From: Sneathiella sp.
Lineage (GTDB): Bacteria; Pseudomonadota; Alphaproteobacteria; Sneathiellales; Sneathiellaceae
Length of the DNA: 53,287 nucleotides
NCBI GenBank assembly: GCA_017643685.1
Contig: JAEPMY010000009.1
Location: 1-53,287, forward strand
Reading direction: 5' to 3'
Part shown: piece after piece, positions 16,477-25,117 of the stretch
Numbering within the stretch: position 1 is the first letter of the stretch
Layout: every line of letters begins with the position of its first letter
The notes under the pieces: generated by a model
Databases searched by the model: none
The model's input: the letters and a program-made list of their open reading frames with translations, nothing else
Told to the model about the DNA's origin: nothing
Translations under genes and position numbers: made by a program

Positions 16477-17730
16477 ATGTTTTTTCGCATTTCTCGACCA
16501 ATCGCGCTGAGCGTAGCTATACTCACAGCGGGATGTTCTTTCGTTGACGAATCTCTGCTTCCGGTCCTCACCGGTGAAGAGGCTGCAGGCGCTACAGGGG
16601 CACCCGTCCCAATTCAACCATCCGCCGCAGAACAGAACCCTAACCCAACGCTCAGCTCAGGAACCGCGACTGCGGCTCAAGGTGTCGCCCAAGGCTCCGC
16701 AGCCGGTGTCGCGGGGGCAAACACTCAGTTGCCGGTTAATCAGCCACCTGCGCTTGGCAGTACTAACTTTGTAACACCGGGCGTCACCCCAGCCCCGAAC
16801 ACTGGTACTTTCGTTGGTCAGAAAGTTGCGGTTCTTCGCTCAGAGCTTGGCGCATTGCAGCAACGTCTGCAGACGCGTAACCAGCAACTGCAGCAGATCC
16901 GAACGACAACGACGGGCAACTCTCAGGCCTATCACGGTACAATCGCAGCGATTAACACCCGTCTTCAGGTCGGCACAACGCCCGGCAATCCAATTCTGAT
17001 TAATCAGTGGAACCAGGCCCAGTTGCAACTGGAACGAATCGGCGCAGACATCTCTTCGATGAACAGTTTGGCGAATGCTGTTGCCAGCGATTCTAGCATG
17101 TCCGCTTACCTTCTGGAGTCTACTCGTGCAGCTTATGGGCTCTCAGGTGCGATTGAAGAAGATCACCGCCAACTGGCTATTTTGGAGGACGAAACAAACC
17201 GCACTGTTGTTTTGGTTGACCGCCTCCTGAATGAACTATCTGAAGACATTAGCCGCCAGACCGCATATGTCGGTAACGAACGCGCGAACCTGACAACTCT
17301 GTCTCACGCGATTAAGAATGGTGAACTTCTCGGTGCAAGTCTTGCCAATCGCGCATACAGCGCGCCAGCACCGATTGCGAGCAGCGCTCCATTCTCTGGC
17401 GCCAATACACAGAACTTCCAGTCTGGTAATCGCCAGCCTCTGGTTGTTATCCGCTTTGACCGCCCAGACGTCCCATATGAGCAGGCGCTCTACACCGCTG
17501 TAAATCGGACATTGCAGGGCCGCCCACAAAGTGTGTTTGACGTTGTTGCCGTCTCCCCGATGCAGGGCGGTGCCGCAGATGTTGCACTAAACCAATCTAA
17601 AGCGACAAGAAATGCGCAACGTGTGCTGCGCTCCTTAACTGATATGGGCCTTCCTGCCTCGCGCGTTAATCTGAGTGCCTCATCCAGCGGTCAGGCACTC
17701 ACAAGTGAAGTGCATGTGTACGTTCGCTAA
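16477..17730 (+). CDS. Outer-envelope lipoprotein with coiled-coil and OmpA-like end
   Basis: About 417 residues. The lipoprotein signal is FRISRPIALSVAILTAGC (lipobox LTAGC), with the mature Cys near residue 20. Residues about 30-110 are low-complexity Ala/Pro/Gly/Thr. Residues about 115-270 are Gln-rich and helical with heptad-like stretches (LRSELGALQQRLQTRNQQLQ). The last 90 residues (PLVVIRFDRPDVPYEQALY, then SKATRNAQRVLRSLTDMGLP) resemble an OmpA/peptidoglycan-associated fold. I chose the ATG at 16477; a GTG at 16465 is possible. It probably tethers the outer membrane or forms part of an envelope complex. I do not recognise a specific family. Confidence 0.75.
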   Translation: MFFRISRPIALSVAILTAGCSFVDESLLPVLTGEEAAGATGAPVPIQPSAAEQNPNPTLSSGTATAAQGVAQGSAAGVAGANTQLPVNQPPALGSTNFVTPGVTPAPNTGTFVGQKVAVLRSELGALQQRLQTRNQQLQQIRTTTTGNSQAYHGTIAAINTRLQVGTTPGNPILINQWNQAQLQLERIGADISSMNSLANAVASDSSMSAYLLESTRAAYGLSGAIEEDHRQLAILEDETNRTVVLVDRLLNELSEDISRQTAYVGNERANLTTLSHAIKNGELLGASLANRAYSAPAPIASSAPFSGANTQNFQSGNRQPLVVIRFDRPDVPYEQALYTAVNRTLQGRPQSVFDVVAVSPMQGGAADVALNQSKATRNAQRVLRSLTDMGLPASRVNLSASSSGQALTSEVHVYVR

Positions 17731-17754
17731 CGCCTAAAAAGCATAAAATTTGTA

Positions 17755-17784
17755 GAAAAAGCGGCGTTTTTCGCCGCTTTTTTT
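17755..17784 (+). terminator. Rho-independent terminator after the lipoprotein gene
   Basis: A six-A run, the stem GCGGCG/CGCCGC with loop TTTTT, then seven Ts. The A and T runs extend the stem. Confidence 0.9.
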
Positions 17785-17837
17785 GTGCCCGCAGTCACAC
17801 CGGCTCCATATTATGAATTAATTTCATCTACGACTTG

Positions 17838-17865
17838 TTGACATTATTCTTTTCCAATATATTAC
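17838..17865 (+). promoter_or_regulatory. Sigma-70-like promoter of the peroxiredoxin gene
   Basis: A perfect -35 TTGACA (17838-17843), a 16-base spacer and -10 TATTAC (17860-17865), about 40 bases before the start codon. An A/T-rich leader follows with only a weak GAG ribosome site. Confidence 0.6.
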
Positions 17866-17904
17866 ACAAATAGTAAGTAGTATTAAGAGTAATAGAGTAT
17901 TATC

Positions 17905-18642
17905 ATGCTTAAGAATATGGAGGGACAAACCGTCCCGCAATGTTCGTTCCCTATCCGTCAGAACGACAAATGGGCTACCATTTCAACCGATGAAATTTTC
18001 AAAGGCAAGAAGGTTATCCTGTTCGCCTTGCCCGGCGCATTTACGCCAACCTGCTCCTCGAACCACCTACCCCGCTTTAACGAGCTGGCACCTGTTTTTA
18101 AAGAGCACGAAATTGATGACATTATCTGCCTGTCTGTGAATGATCCGTTCGTCATGGAAGAATGGCAAAAACAGCAGGATGCAAAACACATCCACTTTAT
18201 CCCTGATGGAAATGGCGACTTCAGTGATGGCATGGGTATGCTCGTTGATAAGTCGAACCTAAACTTTGGCAAACGTTCTTGGCGTTATTCCATGTATGTG
18301 GATGACGGCGCAATTAAGAAGATGTTTATTGAGCCAGAGGTTGAGGGTGATCCGTTTGAAGTATCTGACGCTGATACAATGCTGAAATATCTGGCACCAG
18401 AAGCGAAAACGCCACAAGCGATCACTATCTTTACAAAGCCGGGCTGCAGTCATTGCATGCGCGCAAAAGAGGCCCTCAAAGAAGCTGAGCTTCCATATGA
18501 AGAAATTATTCTTGGGAAAGACGCAACCTTCAGCAGCTTAGCGGCCGTAGCGGGAGCATATAGCACCCCCCAGATTTTTATCGAAGGCATTCGAATTGGC
18601 GGTGCCGACGATCTGGAAGAATATCTATCTCTTCACAAGTAA
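17905..18642 (+). CDS. Hybrid peroxiredoxin-5/glutaredoxin
   Basis: A 245-residue fusion. Residues 1-165 are a Prx5-type peroxiredoxin with the peroxidatic Cys50 in PGAFTPTCSS. Residues 170-245 are a glutaredoxin with the dithiol motif CSHC (Cys181, Cys184) and the glutathione-binding STPQIFIEG loop. Fused enzymes of this type (for example in Haemophilus) reduce hydrogen and alkyl peroxides with glutathione, the glutaredoxin domain recycling the peroxiredoxin. The gene has its own -35/-10 promoter and its own terminator, so it is monocistronic. An OxyR-type site was looked for and not convincingly found. Confidence 0.95.
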   Translation: MLKNMEGQTVPQCSFPIRQNDKWATISTDEIFKGKKVILFALPGAFTPTCSSNHLPRFNELAPVFKEHEIDDIICLSVNDPFVMEEWQKQQDAKHIHFIPDGNGDFSDGMGMLVDKSNLNFGKRSWRYSMYVDDGAIKKMFIEPEVEGDPFEVSDADTMLKYLAPEAKTPQAITIFTKPGCSHCMRAKEALKEAELPYEEIILGKDATFSSLAAVAGAYSTPQIFIEGIRIGGADDLEEYLSLHK

Positions 18643-18644
18643 CA

Positions 18645-18676
18645 AAAAAGCCCGCCAATTAGGCGGGCTTTTCTTT
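18645..18676. terminator. Bidirectional terminator between convergent genes
   Basis: The stem AAGCCCGCC/GGCGGGCTT with loop AATTA, A-rich on the left and T-rich on the right, so it can stop transcripts from both the peroxiredoxin gene and the substrate-binding-protein gene. Confidence 0.88.
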
Positions 18677-18692
18677 TGGGTATTTAAGAGGC

Positions 18693-20171
18693 TTAGTCTT
18701 CCCAGCTCATCCGTGCAACGTCAGTTGCAAAGAGATGCCAGTCCTTCCAAACGCCTTGCAAGCCTTTACGCTTAACCTGAACCGCGGCCAGCTGGAACAA
18801 GAAACCATTCACAGCATCTTCTGCCAGAATACGCTGAGCTTCCTGCAACTTCGCTGTCCGCTCTTCAGCGGAAAGGGCAGTTTCAGCCGCTTTAATCACT
18901 TCATTGAATTTCGCATTTTCATAGTTGAAGTAATAATTGTCGCGGGCATAAATGTTGATATCCATTGGCTCAACATGGCTCACGATAGACAGGTCGTAAT
19001 TCCTGTTTTTGTAAACTTCGTCAAGCCATTTTGGCCAATCAACGTTCTCGATGTTGATCTTAAAGCCAGCTTTCTCAAGTTGAGAAGCAACAATCTGACC
19101 GCCTGCACGGGCATAATCATCCACTGGTGGCAACTTCAGAGACAATTCTAGGCCATTTGGATAACCAGCATCTGCAAGCAGTGCCTTAGATTTCTCCGGG
19201 TCATAGTTATATGTACCGCTCAGGTCGATATAGTCCGGGTGGTGAGGCGCAAAGTGAGATCCAATCGGCGTACCGTAACCAAACATCGCACCATCAATAA
19301 TTTCCTGACGGTTGATAGCGTGAGCGATCGCCTGACGGACTTTCAGCTTGGAAAGTGCCTCATTCTTATTGTTCGTGCTGAGGATCGTTTCACCGTTTGA
19401 AGTTCCTTCCAGAATTTCAAACTGGTCACCAATTTTAAACTGTTCCAGAGTTTCATTTGGAACTGATGTCAAATCGATATCACCTGTCAGCAAAGATGCC
19501 ATACGTGCTGCGGAGTCGTTGATGAAACGGAAAGTTGCTGTTTTAATCGCAACGTTGCCCGGATCACGATAAGTATCAGCAGCAACCAGCTTCACACTAT
19601 CGCCTTTAATCCAACGAGAGAATTTATAGGGACCTGTACCAACAGGGTTTGTTGCATTACCAGAGTCTGAATCTGGGTCAACAATAACCGCGGTGGATTC
19701 TCCAAGTTGAGCCAAAAATTCGGAACGTGGCTCTTTCAGCGTAATCACAACTGTGTTGGCATCTGGTGTGTCGATGCTGGCGATATTTGTGAAACGGCCT
19801 TTACGTTTGTTCTGGCTACCTTCAGCAGCATTTTCCTCAAAAGTATATTTGACGTCGGAGCTGTCAAATTCGGAACCGTCGTGGAATTTCACGCCCTCTT
19901 CCAACTGGAAGGTATAAACAAGGCCGTCTGGGCTTACAGTCCAGCTTTTCGCCAAAGAAGGTTGCACTGTACCATCAGCGCCAATGCGGGTCAGACCCTC
20001 GTAAATGTTATAAAGGGTAATACGAGAGATCGCAGCTGCGGCCCCTGTGCGAGGATCAAGCCCAGGAGGCTCCAATCGCATACCGTATGTAAATGATGTC
20101 TTAGCAGCCTCGGCAGCAATCGGCGAAAGAACGGCCGATGCGAGCGCGGCAGCGACAAGTACTTTTTTCAT
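18693..20171 (-). CDS. ABC transporter substrate-binding protein, family 5 (peptide)
   Basis: A 492-residue periplasmic binding protein. The signal peptide is MKKVLVAAALASAVLSPIAA-EAA, followed by FTYGMRLEPPGLDPRTGAAA, the family 5 block ending in KFHDGSEFDSSDVKYTFE, and NPVGTGPYKFSRW. Length and motifs match DppA/OppA-like proteins for oligopeptides or similar solutes. No permease or ATPase gene is adjacent, so it must share a transporter encoded elsewhere. It lies in tandem with a P1 peptidase gene 16 bases upstream, which points to peptide use. Confidence 0.93.
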   Translation of the reverse strand: MKKVLVAAALASAVLSPIAAEAAKTSFTYGMRLEPPGLDPRTGAAAAISRITLYNIYEGLTRIGADGTVQPSLAKSWTVSPDGLVYTFQLEEGVKFHDGSEFDSSDVKYTFEENAAEGSQNKRKGRFTNIASIDTPDANTVVITLKEPRSEFLAQLGESTAVIVDPDSDSGNATNPVGTGPYKFSRWIKGDSVKLVAADTYRDPGNVAIKTATFRFINDSAARMASLLTGDIDLTSVPNETLEQFKIGDQFEILEGTSNGETILSTNNKNEALSKLKVRQAIAHAINRQEIIDGAMFGYGTPIGSHFAPHHPDYIDLSGTYNYDPEKSKALLADAGYPNGLELSLKLPPVDDYARAGGQIVASQLEKAGFKINIENVDWPKWLDEVYKNRNYDLSIVSHVEPMDINIYARDNYYFNYENAKFNEVIKAAETALSAEERTAKLQEAQRILAEDAVNGFLFQLAAVQVKRKGLQGVWKDWHLFATDVARMSWED

Positions 20172-20187
20172 CCCACTCTCTCCTGTG

Positions 20188-21189
20188 TCAACTCATGTCA
20201 TATAGGTCACGGTAGCCTTTATATATCCCTAGGCTTTCCGCATGGAACACGGCACGGGCGACCGCCCTTGCCACGCAATCCGCTGCGATGGCGCCAATTC
20301 TGGCCAGCGCAAGTGGTTCTGGATTGTCCATCTCTCTTTTCTCTGTGGACATTGCAAAGATAGTATCCCCATCGAAAGGGGTATGTACAGGACGGATTGC
20401 ACGGGCATACCCATCCTGAGCCATGATCGCAACTCTTTGTAATTGCGATTTTGTCAGGCTTACATTCGTAGCCACAACACCGATTGTGGTATTGGCCCCG
20501 AGACGGCTTCCATCCAGTCCATCCAGACTGATATCTTCCGTAATTTCAGGGGCGCCAAGACCACCGAATTCGTTATTCTGTTCCAGCTCCCAAGCCCAAA
20601 AATTGGGGGTACCCGGAACCAACACACTACCGACAGGATTTACCGCAATGACGGCACCGATTTGAACCCCTTCTTCCGTCACTGCAGATGCAGACCCAAG
20701 GCCGCCTTTAATAGTACCTGCATTAGCCCCATAACCAGCCCCTACATTTCCAAGCTCAAATTGCTCGGTAATATTTTGAGCTGCTTGATAGCCCATTTCA
20801 CGGTAAGGAGGCATTTCTCCCCACTCTTTGTTACCCCCGTTAATGAGGTCAAACAAAATGGCAGAGGGAACAATTGGGACGTTCAGATTATGAATTGCGA
20901 AGCCTTTTTTTTGAGAGGCAAGCGCTGACACTGCACCAGACGCGGCATCAAGGCCGAAAACAGATCCACCGCTTAGGACAATAGCGTCCACACGTTCCAC
21001 CAAACAATCAGGGCGCAGAACCTCTGTCTCACGCGTACCGGGGCCACCGCCGCGCACATCCACACCTGCAACAGCCGGCTGATCGGGCACAATCGCCGTC
21101 ACACCGGATATAGCAGTTTCATTATGCGCGTTCCCAATTTTGATCCCATCGACATCGGTGATCAGGTTTTTCTTACCCGGTGTAATCAT
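20188..21189 (-). CDS. P1 family (S58, DmpA/NylC-like) self-processing peptidase
   Basis: About 333 residues. The N-terminal half has KNLITDVDGIKIGNAH and DVRGGGPGTRETEVL, followed by LSGGSVFGLDAASG. The processing region is LGANTTIGVVATN; family precursors cut themselves before the Thr/Ser nucleophile, here predicted between Asn233 and Thr234. Members are L-aminopeptidases/D-esterases, beta-peptidyl aminopeptidases or nylon-oligomer hydrolases. I prefer ATG 21189; GTG and TTG codons lie just before it. Being co-oriented with a peptide-binding protein and divergent from gamma-glutamyltransferase suggests processing of unusual peptides. Confidence 0.92.
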   Translation of the reverse strand: MITPGKKNLITDVDGIKIGNAHNETAISGVTAIVPDQPAVAGVDVRGGGPGTRETEVLRPDCLVERVDAIVLSGGSVFGLDAASGAVSALASQKKGFAIHNLNVPIVPSAILFDLINGGNKEWGEMPPYREMGYQAAQNITEQFELGNVGAGYGANAGTIKGGLGSASAVTEEGVQIGAVIAVNPVGSVLVPGTPNFWAWELEQNNEFGGLGAPEITEDISLDGLDGSRLGANTTIGVVATNVSLTKSQLQRVAIMAQDGYARAIRPVHTPFDGDTIFAMSTEKREMDNPEPLALARIGAIAADCVARAVARAVFHAESLGIYKGYRDLYDMS

Positions 21190-21319
21190 CAACACTTTCT
21201 ACTTCACTTTTTTATGTAACAACCTAAGCTTTGATAGCATTGGTTGATCAACCTTTTTATAAGTGTATCAACAATTATGTTTGAATAAAAACAATATTTT
21301 ATCGCAGGAGGATGACAGA

Positions 21320-23032
21320 ATGAAACTTTCTGGAAAAATAATCAAATCGACGGTTCGGAAAATTACTGTATCAGTCTCCCTCCTCCTTTGCGCTACACTC
21401 GCTCAAGCCGAAACATCAGGCAAATATATTATATCTGCGGCCAACCCACTTGCAGCAAATGCAGGTTACGAAATGCTCGAAAAAGGGGGGAGTGCTGTCG
21501 ATGCCGCTATCGCCACCCAAATGGTTCTCACTTTGGTAGAACCTCAATCGTCGGGAATTGGGGGTGGCGCGTTCATGCTTCACTATAACAATGATAAAAA
21601 ATTGATCACAACGTTCAACGGCCGTGAAAAAGCCCCCGCTGCGGTAAGCCCTGAGCACTTCCTAAAACAAGATGGAAACCCAAAGAAATTTTATGAGGCG
21701 GTTGTTGGTGGTGGCTCTGTTGGGGTTCCCGGCATTATCGCAATGATGGAAATGGCTCACGCAAAATATGGCAAGCTGACATGGAAAGATCTCTTTGCTC
21801 CTGCAATTAGGCTATCAACTGACGGCTTCGCGATTTCTCCACGTCTTCATTTCCTGCTCAACCGTGACAAATATTTAAAAACCAAAGAACCTGCCCGTTC
21901 ATACTTTTACGATGCAAATGGCGACGCAAAAGCCGTTGGAACGGTTCTTAAAAACCCAGAACTAGCAACAACATTACAAGCAATCTCTGAAGGTGGTTCG
22001 AAAGCCTTTTACACAGGCACGATTGCCGCCCAGATTGTCGCAGCAGTGACAGCAGATAGTGACAATCCCGGCGTGATGACACTGGACGACCTAAAAGCCT
22101 ATACGGCTCAAGAAAAAGCGCCCGTTTGTGCGACCTATCATATGTACAATATTTGCGGTATGGGAATGCCAACCTCTGGCGGAGTAACAAGCTTGCAGAT
22201 CCTGAAGTTGTTAGAACCTCTCGGCCTTAACAAGCAGGAACCGGGCTCAATAGACGCGATCAACCTTATATCCGAAGCAAGCGCTCTCGCCTTCGCTGAT
22301 CGCGGATTGTATCTTGGAGATGATGATTTCGTTGATGTGCCCGTAGAAGGCCTCCTATCGGCTTCTTATTTGGACCGCCGCCGTGCCCTTATTGGAAAGG
22401 GCAAAACAAATTTACCTTTTGAAGCTGGCGATCCAAACAAAAAAGCTGAACTCCTCTCGCCAGATGATGCCATAGAACTACCCTCGACCAGTCATTTCAG
22501 TATTGTAGACGGAGAAGGAAACGCGATTTCAATGACTACATCGGTTGAAAACGTTTTCGGCTCACGCCTGATGGCAGGTGGGTTTATCTTGAATAATCAG
22601 CTCACAGACTTCTCTTTCCGGCCTGAAAAAGACGGCAAACTCATCAATAACCGTATTGAGCCCGGCAAACGCCCCAGAAGCTCCATGTCCCCCACAGTAG
22701 TTCTAAAAGAAAACGGAAACTTGCATCTGGTGATTGGCTCACCTGGGGGAAGCCGGATTATCGGCTATGTCACTAAAACAGTAATCGGGGTACTAGATTG
22801 GGGATTATCCGTTCAGGAAGCTATCGACCTCCCCCATCATATTAACCGTGGCGGCACCTTAGATCTAGAGCAAGGCACACCTATAACCAAGCATCAGGCT
22901 GCACTGGAGGGAATGGGTTATAAAGTGAAAGCTCGCACCTTGAATAGTGGACTCCATGGTATCCTTGTTACAAATGAAGGATATGAGGGCGGGGCAGATC
23001 GGCGCCGAGAGGGCGTGGTCCTACAAAACTAG
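21320..23032 (+). CDS. ggt: Gamma-glutamyltransferase
   Basis: A 570-residue periplasmic precursor. A signal peptide (ITVSVSLLLCATLAQA) is followed by the large subunit with NPLAANAGYEMLEKGGSAVDAA. The autoprocessing and catalytic Thr390 lies in LPSTSHFSIVD, and the small subunit carries GSPGGSRIIGYV and a basic C-terminus. The start at 21320 follows AGGAGG at normal spacing; the frame extends upstream without a ribosome site. The enzyme cleaves gamma-glutamyl bonds of glutathione and related peptides and transfers the group to water or amino acids. Its stop overlaps the convergent SAM-hydrolase gene by 4 bases. Confidence 0.96.
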   Translation: MKLSGKIIKSTVRKITVSVSLLLCATLAQAETSGKYIISAANPLAANAGYEMLEKGGSAVDAAIATQMVLTLVEPQSSGIGGGAFMLHYNNDKKLITTFNGREKAPAAVSPEHFLKQDGNPKKFYEAVVGGGSVGVPGIIAMMEMAHAKYGKLTWKDLFAPAIRLSTDGFAISPRLHFLLNRDKYLKTKEPARSYFYDANGDAKAVGTVLKNPELATTLQAISEGGSKAFYTGTIAAQIVAAVTADSDNPGVMTLDDLKAYTAQEKAPVCATYHMYNICGMGMPTSGGVTSLQILKLLEPLGLNKQEPGSIDAINLISEASALAFADRGLYLGDDDFVDVPVEGLLSASYLDRRRALIGKGKTNLPFEAGDPNKKAELLSPDDAIELPSTSHFSIVDGEGNAISMTTSVENVFGSRLMAGGFILNNQLTDFSFRPEKDGKLINNRIEPGKRPRSSMSPTVVLKENGNLHLVIGSPGGSRIIGYVTKTVIGVLDWGLSVQEAIDLPHHINRGGTLDLEQGTPITKHQAALEGMGYKVKARTLNSGLHGILVTNEGYEGGADRRREGVVLQN

Positions 23033-23757
23033 TTCCAAATCGGCGTAACAGCATCGCCAACTTTTATCCCGAAATGGGTATCCGCTCGTCCCTGATTAAC
23101 GGAAATTTCCAAAATACCGTTCGCGTTTATATACGCGAGCGGCTCTCCCTTTGGGACATCAGAAAAAGTCCGAACTAATGGTAATTCAGCGCTACCGATT
23201 TTGACGCCTTTTAGTCCTGGTGCGTTTTCAATTCCTGTCATGGCATTCCCAAAGTGGTCCACATAAACGACTTCAGAGAGGTTATCCGGCCAATCGGTTC
23301 GCATTATTTGGTCAACTGCAATCTCACTCAAAAGGCCACTTTGCTTCCCGCTGGCAATTCGGGCCGCTACTGGTGCAAATAAATCCCGCCCATGAAAACT
23401 GGCCGAAAGACGGATAGGCTCCCAACTGATTTTATAAGTCCGGGTTTCATGTGCCCTGCGTAAAATCAACTCAAACAACCCGTTATCTGGTCCCACAAAC
23501 CAGCGCCCGTCAGCCAATATAGCAAGCGGCATTCTGGAACTGCCAACGCCCGGATCAACAACCGAGACGAAAACGCAGCCTACCGGAAAGTCATGAGCAT
23601 AGGCCTGCAATAGCACCGCCCCCGCCCTAACGTTATAGGCCGGAATATCTGAAAACAGATTGAGAATATCCCCTTGGTAGCCGTTTCGGCGCACTGCCGC
23701 CTTCATTTGGGCAACATAAGGACCGTCATTTCCGAAATCTGTAACGAGTAAAATCAT
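23029..23757 (-). CDS. S-adenosylmethionine hydrolase (SAM hydroxide adenosyltransferase, DUF62)
   Basis: A 242-residue protein of the SAM hydroxide adenosyltransferase/halogenase family. It opens MILLVTDFGNDGPYVAQMK (the catalytic Asp region) and has VSVVDPGVGSSR, VGPDNGLF and SFHGRDLFAP. The last is the hydroxide adenosyltransferase signature rather than that of a fluorinase. It splits SAM with water to adenosine and methionine. The ATG at 23757 lies 2 bases after the tam stop codon, so the two SAM-using genes are coupled. The purpose is probably SAM level control, but this is inferred. Confidence 0.93.
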   Translation of the reverse strand: MILLVTDFGNDGPYVAQMKAAVRRNGYQGDILNLFSDIPAYNVRAGAVLLQAYAHDFPVGCVFVSVVDPGVGSSRMPLAILADGRWFVGPDNGLFELILRRAHETRTYKISWEPIRLSASFHGRDLFAPVAARIASGKQSGLLSEIAVDQIMRTDWPDNLSEVVYVDHFGNAMTGIENAPGLKGVKIGSAELPLVRTFSDVPKGEPLAYINANGILEISVNQGRADTHFGIKVGDAVTPIWN

Positions 23758-23759
23758 GC

Positions 23760-24536
23760 TCAATCATCTGCAGTCTGTGCCACAATGAACAGGCGAGAGA
23801 ATGGGTATAGAGTGGAGCCATCTTCCTGTTGGGGGTATGCCTCCATCAAACGCTCCGCATACTCTTCTTCAAAGATATGCCGTTCCCTCTCATCCCCAAG
23901 CGTTTCAAGAAAAGGCCTCAACGCGGTGCCGCGCGTCCATTCCAGAACAGCATTTTTCCCTTCCAGAACCTGAAAATAGCTCGTCTCCCATAAATTCAGA
24001 TCAGCCACAAGCGGAGAGAGCAAATCATAATACCATTCCAGCTTATGGACAGGGGCCGGACGAACCAAGTGTCCAAGCCTTTTCTGCCATCTATCTGATT
24101 GTGCCAACTCATACAAAAGTTGATGAGAGGGCGCCTGAAAATTATTGGGCATTTGAACCGCAAGCACCCCACCCGGGATCAATTTGTTCAGAAGATTTGG
24201 CAGGAGCGTTTCATGATCATCAAGCCAATGAAGCGCTGCGTTACTAAAGATCAGATGGCCTGCACTACTAGGGTCAAACTCGCTGATATCTGAGTGTTGC
24301 CATTCAATGGCTGGATAGTCAGATTTTGCTTTCGCTAGCATTTCGGTGGAGTTATCAACCCCCACCACAATAGATTCGTTCCACCTTTTGGAGAGAAACG
24401 AGGTGACATTTCCAGAACCGCATCCAAGATCATAAATAACAAGGGGTTTAATCAGTTGAACCTGAGAGAGTAAATCCAGTGCCGGACGCAGTCGATGATC
24501 TGAATAAAGGTGATACTGATCTGGATTCCATGCCAT
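23760..24536 (-). CDS. tam: Trans-aconitate 2-methyltransferase
   Basis: A 258-residue class I SAM methyltransferase. It opens MAWNPDQYHLYSDHRLRPAL, typical of Tam, with the SAM-binding loop YDLGCGSGNVTSFL, acidic loop VGVDNSTEML, FSNAALHWLDDH and the WETSYFQVLEG and YPFSRLFIVA blocks seen in Tam. A strong GGGAGAGG site precedes the ATG. The family methylates trans-aconitate, which forms spontaneously from cis-aconitate and inhibits aconitase. It is followed at once by the SAM hydrolase. Confidence 0.92.
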   Translation of the reverse strand: MAWNPDQYHLYSDHRLRPALDLLSQVQLIKPLVIYDLGCGSGNVTSFLSKRWNESIVVGVDNSTEMLAKAKSDYPAIEWQHSDISEFDPSSAGHLIFSNAALHWLDDHETLLPNLLNKLIPGGVLAVQMPNNFQAPSHQLLYELAQSDRWQKRLGHLVRPAPVHKLEWYYDLLSPLVADLNLWETSYFQVLEGKNAVLEWTRGTALRPFLETLGDERERHIFEEEYAERLMEAYPQQEDGSTLYPFSRLFIVAQTADD

Positions 24537-24645
24537 GTGCCTCTCCCAATTGTTTATACTTGTTAAGTAGGGGACTAGGCGACAGTTTAAAGGCTATCCA
24601 CATCTGAAGACAGGATTAGTTTGCAAACGAGTAAGAGGAATGTCC

Positions 24646-25041
24646 TCAATCGATTTCAGCGGTCTCTGGTTCAGATTTCCCAAACATCCAAGAGAGTAGC
24701 GGACTTTCGCCTTCTTGTTGCCCGATATATGTAACTTCTGCCCCTTTGGAGCCAAGCTCACTCACATCACGGACCCGCTCACTCTGACCATCCTCATATG
24801 GGTCTTTCTCAGCATAGCAATCTACACCGCCCAAAGTTTTGTAGCAGTAAACAGGTTCCTGCTTTATTTGACGGACCTTATCCTGACAATAAGATTCGCC
24901 CAGCATTATATTAACTGAGGTGCATTCTTTGTCTGTCATCTGGGAAATTTTTTCATCGATCACAGCTACCGCGGCGGTGGTACACCCTGTTGTAAACAAG
25001 GTCAAAGACAGCAGAAACCCAACTGTAATAAGACGCAACAT
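24646..25041 (-). CDS. Small cysteine-rich lipoprotein
   Basis: About 131 residues. A signal peptide with lipobox (LRLITVGFLLSLTLFTTGC) is followed by a mature domain containing five further Cys: CTS, YCQDK, VYCYK and DCY. A charged tail is rich in Glu. The Cys pattern suggests periplasmic disulfides. The ATG at 25041 has GGGAAG 6 bases upstream. I do not recognise a characterised family. It lies between tam and the histidine kinase with short gaps on the same strand. Confidence 0.8.
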   Translation of the reverse strand: MLRLITVGFLLSLTLFTTGCTTAAVAVIDEKISQMTDKECTSVNIMLGESYCQDKVRQIKQEPVYCYKTLGGVDCYAEKDPYEDGQSERVRDVSELGSKGAEVTYIGQQEGESPLLSWMFGKSEPETAEID

Positions 25042-25117
25042 ACCTGCTTCCCACACTCTTCACGACAAACGATCATTAATCCAAGAGTGAATGTAAGCAC
25101 GAGTTATTGCAAATTCC

